Below are positions 1-6,489 of a DNA stretch of 39,848 nt, in pieces. The notes beneath the pieces were generated by a model that searched no databases, was not told the origin of the DNA, and was given only the letters and a program-made list of their open reading frames with translations. The stretch is from Gemmatimonadota bacterium. Its GTDB lineage: Bacteria; Gemmatimonadota; Gemmatimonadetes; Gemmatimonadales; Gemmatimonadaceae. Positions within the stretch are counted from its first letter, which is position 1. Every line of letters starts with the position of its first letter. The stretch lies in assembly GCA_026387895.1 (NCBI GenBank), contig JAPLKT010000024.1, positions 1 through 39,848 on the forward strand, written 5' to 3'. A program made the position numbers and the translations under genes.

Positions 1-74
1 AATCCCGGTTGCAAGAGTGCAGGGAAGATGCGCGCTGGGGGCGCTTGGGAACAAGCGTGGGGTGAAGCGCGCAT

Positions 75-151
75 GGTCGACGGGGGGTCGACGGGGGGTC
101 GACGGGGGGTCGACGGGGGGTCGACGGAGGGTCGACGGAGGGTCGACGGAG
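75..151. repeat. 11-bp minisatellite, 7 copies
   Basis: Seven head-to-tail copies of an 11-bp unit lie 64 bp upstream of the likely start of the GMC oxidoreductase. The first four read GGTCGACGGGG and the last three GGTCGACGGAG, so the array was built in two steps. Each unit contains the palindrome GTCGAC. The 11-bp period is close to one helical turn, so the palindromes fall on the same face of the DNA. No gene is supportable in positions 1-214. The array may be a protein-binding array or a neutral expansion; the sequence does not decide. Confidence 0.95.
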
Positions 152-214
152 GGTTTCTGAGGTCCCGTGGTGCCGTGTATTGTGGCTCGTCGTCCCAGTT
201 CATACTCTTCTGGG

Positions 215-1861
215 ATGTCCCTCGCACAGACCGCCGCGACTGTCATCACGCACTTCGACTACGACTGGCTGATTGTCGGCTCCGGCTTTGGTGGCAGCGT
301 TTCGGCACTGCGACTAAGCGAAAAGGGGTACCGCGTCGGCGTGCTCGAATGCGGGCGTCGGTATGCCGACCATGAATACGCCAAGACAACCTGGGACCTC
401 CGCCGATTCCTCTGGGCCCCCGCGCTCGGCATGCGCGGTATCCTCCGACTGACGCCATTCAAAGACATCTTCATCGCGAGCGGTTCCGCGGTCGGCGGCG
501 GAAGCGCCGTCTACGCGAACACCTTGTATCGGGCGAAGGCTGCCTTCTTCGAGAACCCACAGTGGCAAGGGCTCGAGAACTGGGCCGAGTCGCTCGCGCC
601 GCATTACGAGACCGCCGAACGCATGCTCGGTGTGGCGACGGTGCCGTTCGGAAGTGGCGGACAGGAACTACTCAAGGAAGTCGGCGCGCATTTCGGGAAG
701 GCCGACACCTTCACACGCACACCGGTCGGCGTCTATTTCGGGCAAGCGGGAAAGACGGTTCCTGATCCCTACTTTGACGGCGAAGGCCCCGACCGCACGG
801 GGTGCACGCGATGCGGTGCGTGCATGGTGGGATGCCGTGTTGGCGCCAAGAATACGCTGCTCAAGAATTATCTCTGGTTCGCGGAGAAGAAGGGAGCTGA
901 CGTCATCGCCGAACGCGAGGTCACGGATATTGTCCCCATCGGCGCGGCCGACGGGAGCGAAGGGTACCGCATCACCACGCAGCGACCCGGGGCCTGGTTC
1001 GCGAAGGAGCGCCGCACCTTTACGGCGCGCGGCGTTGTGATCTCCGCGGGCGCGCTCGGCACCAACCGCCTCTTGCTCAAGTGCAAGACGCACGGATCGT
1101 TGCCCCGTCTCAGCAACCGACTCGGCGAGCTGGTGCGTACCAATAGCGAGAGCATTCTGGCCATCACGTTGCCTGATGATTCCTCGCGCCCGTGGAACGA
1201 TGTCGCGATTAGTGCGAGCGTGCATCCCAACGAGGATACGCACATCGAGTTTTGTACCTACGGCGAGCACGGGGATTTTCTCTCGTTCCTGCTCGCGCCA
1301 CTCACGGGGAAGGGGACACGGCTGACCCGTCCGCTGATGATGCTGGGCAGTATGGTGCGCCATCCGATCCGTTTTGTGCGCTCCCGCTTTCCGATCGGCT
1401 GGAGTCGTAAGACGCTCGTGATTCTCGTGATGCAGTCGAGCGACAACGCCATCGCCTTTCGTGCGAAGCGTGGTCTGTTTGGATTCGGCCTCCGCACGGA
1501 ACAGAACGCAGATAAGCCGAATCCGACCTTCATTCCAGAAGCGAATGCCGCGGCCGAGTTTCTCGAAGCGCACACCGGAGGCATTGCCTCGAGTGGTGTG
1601 CTCGAGGCAGCGGCAAATATCCCGACCACGGCGCACATCTTGGGCGGCGCGACGATTGGGCGCGACGCGTCGTGCGGTGTGGTGGACAGTCGCAACCGCG
1701 CGTTCGGCTACGAAAACTTTATGATCTGCGATGGGTCAACGATGCCCGCGAACCCAGGCGTGAATCCGTCGCTGACGATTACCGCGCTCGCGGAACACGC
1801 CATGGCGTATGTGCCTTCGGCGCATTTGCCAGCGGCGCATGTGCCAGCGGCGCCGCGCTGA
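215..1861 (+). CDS. GMC-family oxidoreductase (ChoD-like)
   Basis: FAD-dependent glucose-methanol-choline oxidoreductase of about 548 residues. The N-terminus carries the dinucleotide fold VGSGFGGSVSALRLSEKG followed by an acidic end of strand 2 (GVLECG). The C-terminus has the GMC signature PANPGVNPSLTITALAEHAM. A cysteine cluster, CTRCGACMVGC, sits near residue 190. It resembles the ferredoxin-like motif in actinobacterial cholesterol oxidase/dehydrogenase ChoD. By family the substrate is probably a sterol-like or other hydrophobic alcohol; the sequence does not say which. I chose ATG 215, which starts just before the FAD fold; an upstream GTG at 167 is in frame. No signal peptide is evident. 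The protein ends in a short repeated tail (two 15-bp near-copies giving AHLPAAHVPAA). It converges on the Asp-box gene with 43 bp between stops. Confidence 0.85.
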   Translation: MSLAQTAATVITHFDYDWLIVGSGFGGSVSALRLSEKGYRVGVLECGRRYADHEYAKTTWDLRRFLWAPALGMRGILRLTPFKDIFIASGSAVGGGSAVYANTLYRAKAAFFENPQWQGLENWAESLAPHYETAERMLGVATVPFGSGGQELLKEVGAHFGKADTFTRTPVGVYFGQAGKTVPDPYFDGEGPDRTGCTRCGACMVGCRVGAKNTLLKNYLWFAEKKGADVIAEREVTDIVPIGAADGSEGYRITTQRPGAWFAKERRTFTARGVVISAGALGTNRLLLKCKTHGSLPRLSNRLGELVRTNSESILAITLPDDSSRPWNDVAISASVHPNEDTHIEFCTYGEHGDFLSFLLAPLTGKGTRLTRPLMMLGSMVRHPIRFVRSRFPIGWSRKTLVILVMQSSDNAIAFRAKRGLFGFGLRTEQNADKPNPTFIPEANAAAEFLEAHTGGIASSGVLEAAANIPTTAHILGGATIGRDASCGVVDSRNRAFGYENFMICDGSTMPANPGVNPSLTITALAEHAMAYVPSAHLPAAHVPAAPR

Positions 1862-1904
1862 CCCTCAGCACCGGCGCCGCTCGCTCCAAGACGATTGCAA
1901 CGAA

Positions 1905-4900
1905 CTAGCAGCGTGGCGCAGCCCCCGTCGTCGGTGCGCTGAGCGCGCTCCCGCCATTCTTGGTGAGAATGGCGTTGAGTGCGGCGAGATCCTTGGTCGC
2001 GATGCGCGTGAACAGCGCCTGCACTGTGGTGAGCTCTTTGCACGAGCCGGCAAAGGCCGCGCGCGAGCTCGCGGTCGGTGCCTGATCGGCGTTGTCCTGT
2101 GTTGTCAGCTGCGCCGCGAGCGCGCCATTGATGGCGTTGAAGGTGGGATTGACCGCGGCACCACCGCCACGTCCGCCGCGCCCGCCACCACTACCTCCGG
2201 CAACAGAGTCCAGCTTGGCGGAGAAGGCGGTGATTGCTGACTTCACCTCAGCCGCCGCGTTCGCACCATTGGCCTTGGTCAGCGCGGTGCGCAGATCCGC
2301 CACCTGCTTTGCCGAGCTGGCGGTGAGCGCGATGCCGTCACTGATACCGACGAGCAGTACGTGCTGCGCCACGAGGGCAGCCGTCGTGGCTGGCGACCGT
2401 GGATCGTTCTGGACCGTGAGCTTTTGGGTGTGGCGCTTGCCGTCGACCGAGAGGGTTATGGTGTAGCGTCCCGGTGCCGCGAGAATCCCCTCTGGTGAGG
2501 CTGGGGTCTCGAACGGGTTCGCATTGATCTCAAAGTTGTGCGAGTTCACTGCTGGTGGGTCGTGACGGAAGTCCCACGTCGTGCGGTTGAGTCCGATGTT
2601 CGCGGGAAGCGCCTCGGGTTCGGCCAGCCACCAGTTTGGATGCGGTGGGCGCGCGGCTTCGGCGACCGGTGCCGGTGCAATGCTCGACAGGTGGCGCACT
2701 GGCTTGCCCGTGGAGTCGCTCACGTCGATGGTGATCTCTCCGGAAGGCTTGCTCGTGAGTGCGTAGTAGATGATGGCGCCATTCGGCGGATTCTTGGCGT
2801 GCGGAATCTCTGGTGGCAGCGGCGTGTCGGCATTGACATTGCGGCGCGTACGGATGGCATCGCCGGGAGCGAAGAGGTGCACCGACTCGCTCGAGACCGC
2901 GGGGCTCAGCTGACGCAGCGGCGAAATGTCGTCGAGCACCCAGATACCGCGCCCGTAGGTTCCCGCGATCAAGTCGTTCCCCTTGATGGTGAGATCGCGG
3001 TACGACGTGTTCGGCAAGTTGAGGGTGAGCGACTGCCAGTGATCGCCGTCGTCGAACGAGACGTGCACCCCTGTCTCGGTGCCGGCGAACAGCAGTCCGG
3101 CCTTCTTGGGGTCTTCGCGCACAACGCGCGTAACGCTGCCAGCGGGTTCCCTAACTGGGAGCCCGTCGGTGATCTTCGTCCAGCTCTTCCCAAAGTCGCG
3201 TGTACGGTAGATGTACGGCGCGAAGTCGCCGAGTCGTTGGTATTCGACGGCCGCGTAGGCTTCGCCGGCGTTGACATGCGACGCCTCGAGGCCGGAGATG
3301 TTCGCGCGCCGCGGATTCGGGAGATCCGCGATGCTGACATCGGTCCACGTCTTTCCTTCGTCGCGCGTGACGTGGATCAGTCCGTTGTTGGTGCCAACCC
3401 AAATAGTGCCTTTGCCGACGCTCGACGCCGCAAGCGACTCGATGGCACCGCGCCCGCCCGTGGTGAGAGCGGCGGTGGCAGAGTCGAGTCCTTGGGGGAT
3501 GCCGAGCTCACCGCTGATCTTTTTCCAGCTGTTGCCGCCGTCGGTGGTGGTGTAGACCACATTCATGGCCGCGATCAGCAGTTTGCTGTTCCAGGGCGCG
3601 AACATGATCGGTGCCGAGGAGGTGGAGCGCGTCTTGGATGCCGGATCGAGCGCCGGGCTCACGTTGATCCACTGCTCGCTGGGATAGCTGATTTTGACGA
3701 CGCCCGAGCCGCTTGCGAAGACCACGTTCGGGTTGGTCGGGTCCGCGATGATCGTTCCCCATTCCCATCCGTTCACGGAGTTCCAGTCGAACATCGTCAC
3801 GGCGCCGTAGTTGCCGCGGGCGCGCTTGGAGCGGATGGGCAGCTCCACGCGGAAGCCCTGCAGAGGGGGGGGGGGGGGGGGGGGGTACGAGTTGTCCGTG
3901 GAGATGTGATAGACCTGCTCCACCGACTGGTTGTACCACGAACTCCAAGTGGCACCACCGTCGAGGGTGACGGTTGCGCCTTGGTCCACGCCGAGAAAAA
4001 TGCGCTGACCGTTCGTAGGATCAATCCAGATTTGCTGCGGATCGTCGCCCCCTGGCGCCCCCTTGAACCCGGTGAAGCTGTTGCCACCATCGGTGGACTT
4101 GTAGCTCGACGTACTCAAGACGTAGACGACGTCTGGATTTTTCGGGTCAACGGCAATGCCGCAGTTGTAGCCGCCCTGCCCGTTCCGAATGCGCGTGTCG
4201 GCGGCGTCCATCTGCCGCCAGTTCGTGCCGCCGTCATCGGAGCGATACAGCCCGTTGTTGGTCACGAGGAATACGCGCTGGGCGTTTGTCCCCATGGCCA
4301 CGGCAATGGAGGTGCGGCCCGTGAGGCGAGGAAGTCCAGTTCCGTTAAACTCGTTCCAGGTGAGCCCGCCATCGGAGGATTTATAAATCGTGGTGCCCGT
4401 GGGCCCCGTGGGCCCCGCGATGCCACCGCCTGCGCCGCCCGTTCCAGGCGCGCCGCCCGTTCCAGGCGCGCCAGGAGCAGGCTGCGTCGCCGGTGTGGGC
4501 GCATTGTAATGGCGCACCGTGGTCGCGAAGATCGTATTCGGCACATCGTTGGCGCGCGCGAGTTTCTGCACGCCCGTCTCGCGGTCCACAAACATCACGC
4601 GCGTCCACGACTTGCCGCCGTCATCGGTGCGATAGATGCCGCGCTCCTCGGTCTGCTGATGGATATCCCCCTGCGCCGCGACGAGCACGACATTCGGGTT
4701 TCTGAGATCCACGAGCATTGAGGGGATTTGCTTGGTCGCAACAAGCCCGACGTGCTGCCAGCTCTTGCCGGCGTCCGCCGAGCGGTAGACGCCGTCCCCT
4801 TCGTTGATCACGCCGCCGGTGATAAGATCACCCGTGCCCACGTACACCACGTTCGGGTCAGAGGGCGCGACCTCCACGGCTCCGATCGACGACACGCTCT

Positions 4901-5201
4901 TGATGTCGTCGAAAATCGGCGCCCAGGTCATTCCTGCGCTCGTGGTCTTCCAAACGCCGCCGGCCGGAAAGCCGGCGTAGTAGACGCCGGGCTGTCCCGC
5001 GACGCCAGCAACAGCCGCCACGCGTCCTGCTCGGAAGGGGCCGACGTTTCGCCATTGCAGGCCAGCGAGGAGGCTGGGGTCAACCGTCACACGGCGAGCC
5101 GGAGCGAAGGCGGCCACGCCGAGGAAGAGCAAGCCAACGAAGGCGAGGCCAATCGCTGCGCTGGCCAGTGGCCAGTGACGAAGATGCAGGCGAGCGTTCA
5201 C
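1905..5201 (-). CDS. Secreted Asp-box (BNR/sortilin-like) repeat protein
   Basis: About 1098 residues from the GTG at 5201. The open frame continues upstream to 5735, but that part overlaps the divergent lipoprotein gene and lacks a good start. An uncleaved or cleaved N-terminal hydrophobic segment (IGLAFVGLLFLGVAAF) indicates export. At least ten Asp-boxes are readable, including SADAGKSW, TDDGGKSW, SSDGGLTW, SDDGGTNW, STDGGNSF, LDGGATW, TTDGGNSW, TRDEGKTW, TRDFGKSW and SFDDGDHW. This predicts two adjoining beta-propellers as in VPS10/sialidase-fold proteins often annotated as glycosyl hydrolases. A C-terminal beta-rich region follows (GRYTITLSVDGK). The enzymatic role is unproven. Oddities are a C21 tract encoding seven prolines (residues 440-446) and a Gly/Ala/Pro/Thr insert around 4400-4475 made of 18-bp repeats. 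Confidence 0.85.
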   Translation of the reverse strand: MNARLHLRHWPLASAAIGLAFVGLLFLGVAAFAPARRVTVDPSLLAGLQWRNVGPFRAGRVAAVAGVAGQPGVYYAGFPAGGVWKTTSAGMTWAPIFDDIKSVSSIGAVEVAPSDPNVVYVGTGDLITGGVINEGDGVYRSADAGKSWQHVGLVATKQIPSMLVDLRNPNVVLVAAQGDIHQQTEERGIYRTDDGGKSWTRVMFVDRETGVQKLARANDVPNTIFATTVRHYNAPTPATQPAPGAPGTGGAPGTGGAGGGIAGPTGPTGTTIYKSSDGGLTWNEFNGTGLPRLTGRTSIAVAMGTNAQRVFLVTNNGLYRSDDGGTNWRQMDAADTRIRNGQGGYNCGIAVDPKNPDVVYVLSTSSYKSTDGGNSFTGFKGAPGGDDPQQIWIDPTNGQRIFLGVDQGATVTLDGGATWSSWYNQSVEQVYHISTDNSYPPPPPPPLQGFRVELPIRSKRARGNYGAVTMFDWNSVNGWEWGTIIADPTNPNVVFASGSGVVKISYPSEQWINVSPALDPASKTRSTSSAPIMFAPWNSKLLIAAMNVVYTTTDGGNSWKKISGELGIPQGLDSATAALTTGGRGAIESLAASSVGKGTIWVGTNNGLIHVTRDEGKTWTDVSIADLPNPRRANISGLEASHVNAGEAYAAVEYQRLGDFAPYIYRTRDFGKSWTKITDGLPVREPAGSVTRVVREDPKKAGLLFAGTETGVHVSFDDGDHWQSLTLNLPNTSYRDLTIKGNDLIAGTYGRGIWVLDDISPLRQLSPAVSSESVHLFAPGDAIRTRRNVNADTPLPPEIPHAKNPPNGAIIYYALTSKPSGEITIDVSDSTGKPVRHLSSIAPAPVAEAARPPHPNWWLAEPEALPANIGLNRTTWDFRHDPPAVNSHNFEINANPFETPASPEGILAAPGRYTITLSVDGKRHTQKLTVQNDPRSPATTAALVAQHVLLVGISDGIALTASSAKQVADLRTALTKANGANAAAEVKSAITAFSAKLDSVAGGSGGGRGGRGGGAAVNPTFNAINGALAAQLTTQDNADQAPTASSRAAFAGSCKELTTVQALFTRIATKDLAALNAILTKNGGSALSAPTTGAAPRC
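3865..3885 (-). repeat. Homopolymeric G21/C21 tract inside a CDS
   Basis: Twenty-one consecutive G on the plus strand (C on the coding strand) lie inside the Asp-box protein gene. The tract supplies the last base of a Tyr codon, six CCC codons and most of a CCT codon. The downstream frame is the correct one for the rest of the protein (RGNYGAVTMFDWN and so on). Loss or gain of one base would cause termination about 22 or about 120 codons later. Tracts of this length are typical of slipped-strand phase-variable loci and are also error-prone in sequencing. Confidence 0.97.
4434..4469 (-). repeat. 18-bp direct repeat x2 encoding GAPGTG units
   Basis: Two exact 18-bp copies, followed by a partial one, encode a Gly-Ala-Pro-Gly-Thr-Gly repeat. 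Just downstream in the protein is GPTGPTGTT, from a GTGGGCCCC repeat at about 4398-4416. The segment sits between two Asp-box blades of the propeller protein and reads as a flexible, collagen-like loop expansion. Confidence 0.85.
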
Positions 5202-5424
5202 GGGAGTCTCGATGGTAAAGAGGGTGGCGTACGCAACTGAGTATGCACTTTGTATGAAAGCGTGGACAGGGCGGCCGTAGCTCTTCCTTGGCGTCGATTT
5301 GTGTAATTGTTGAACAAATATTAGACAGCGTACAGCTCCTTTACATAAATTTGTAGCGGCTTTAGCTTTCGGTTCTCGCCATACTGCTCCTGCCGCCGCC
5401 ACACACTCGCCCACAACCACATCT
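5202..5424. promoter_or_regulatory. AT-rich divergent intergenic region
   Basis: A 223-bp gap separates two divergently transcribed export genes. Positions about 5296-5370 are clearly richer in A/T than the surroundings (for example TTGTGTAATTGTTGAACAAA and TTTACATAAATTTGTAG). This is expected for back-to-back promoters. I cannot place a convincing -35/-10 pair with 17-bp spacing. No Shine-Dalgarno is evident before the lipoprotein ATG at 5425. Confidence 0.45.
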
Positions 5425-6489
5425 ATGCCTCGATTTCGCTCCGCTGCCCTCTCGGTTGCCGCCGCTGTTGCGGTCACGGTAGTCGCGTGCTCAGAGTCGA
5501 CCACCACCGCGCCGCTGTCGCCGCTGCAGCTCAAAGTTGCTGACGCGAGCGCCGTGTCGTCGATCACGAGTGAGGGACGCAAGTCGCGCTTCAAGTTCCA
5601 TGAGACGCGCGGTGTCGAGGCGGATGACGAAACAGCCGATGGCGCGAAAAGCGCCGCCACCCCGTCGACGAACCGCGCGACGGTGAACTCCGGTATCACC
5701 TTCCATGGCGGTCCGGTGCTCCAGGCCACGACCAACGTGGTGGCGGTCTATTGGGCAAGTGCCCCGATCTATGTGAACGGTCCCACGACAGGCACGGGAC
5801 TCGGAACAGCGGACGCCTCGATCGTCGGCTTCTTCTTGCGCAACCTCGGTGGTTCGCCTTGGTACAACATCAACGCGACCTACACCAACGCGGCTGGCCT
5901 CAAGATCAACAACCTGGTCCGCTACACCGGCTACTGGGCCAACGCAACGAGCGCTCCTGCCTCTGGCGCGACGGTGACCGATGCCGCGATTCTCTCGATG
6001 CTCCAGAGTGGATTCACCGCGGGAACGCTCGCCTACGACTCCAACACCGTGTATTCGGTCTTCACCGGCCCGAAAGTGAACTTGGGCGGCGGAGCGGGCA
6101 CGAGCTACTGTGCGTACCACTCAGCGGCGACCATGACCATTGCCGGTGTGTCGCGCACCGTCCTCTACACCGCGCAGCCGTACGCAGCCTCCTGGTCCTC
6201 GGCATGCACGGCCACCACGGTCTCTGCCAACGGTGACATCGGCGCCGATACCCAAGTGAACTTGCTGGCGCACGAGCTGGCCGAGACCACCACCGACCCC
6301 CTCGGCACCGGCTGGTACGACGCCAGCGGCCTCGAGAACGCCGACAAGTGCGCGTGGAAATTCGGGAGCACCTCAAGCAGCTCGCTCAGCAAGAACATGA
6401 AGTACAATGTGGTCTTGGGCGGCAAGTACTTCTTGGTGCAGACCAACTGGCGGAACTACTCCAGCGGTGGCTGCGTCATCAAGTTCTAA
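5425..6489 (+). CDS. EXORDIUM/Phi_1-like lipoprotein
   Basis: 354 residues. The N-terminus is a lipoprotein signal peptide with a lipobox-like VVAC ending at Cys22, followed by a Ser/Thr-rich linker. The folded domain begins near ITFHGGPVL (about residue 92). It matches the phosphate-induced protein 1 / EXORDIUM family known from plants and scattered bacteria. Recognisable blocks are ITFHGGPVL, SPWYNINATYTNAAG, NGDIGADTQVNLLAHELAE followed by TTTDPLGTGWYD, and KYFLVQTNW with a final cysteine. The HELAE segment resembles half a zincin motif, but no HExxH is present and catalysis is not implied. Cysteines in CAYH, ACT, KCAW and GGCV could form disulfides, consistent with life outside the cytoplasm. 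Its stop codon overlaps that of the convergent histidine kinase by 4 bp. The bacterial function is unknown. Confidence 0.8.
   Translation: MPRFRSAALSVAAAVAVTVVACSESTTTAPLSPLQLKVADASAVSSITSEGRKSRFKFHETRGVEADDETADGAKSAATPSTNRATVNSGITFHGGPVLQATTNVVAVYWASAPIYVNGPTTGTGLGTADASIVGFFLRNLGGSPWYNINATYTNAAGLKINNLVRYTGYWANATSAPASGATVTDAAILSMLQSGFTAGTLAYDSNTVYSVFTGPKVNLGGGAGTSYCAYHSAATMTIAGVSRTVLYTAQPYAASWSSACTATTVSANGDIGADTQVNLLAHELAETTTDPLGTGWYDASGLENADKCAWKFGSTSSSSLSKNMKYNVVLGGKYFLVQTNWRNYSSGGCVIKF

Noticed and set aside
668-1636. 322-codon open frame antisense to the GMC oxidoreductase
   Set aside because: Shadow frame with an Arg-rich product lacking motifs.
2538-4721. 727-codon open frame on the plus strand, antisense to the Asp-box protein gene
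   Set aside because: It mirrors the codon pattern of the real gene in high-GC DNA, has a low-complexity Arg/Val/Gly-rich product without any recognisable domain, and the minus strand has clear Asp-boxes.
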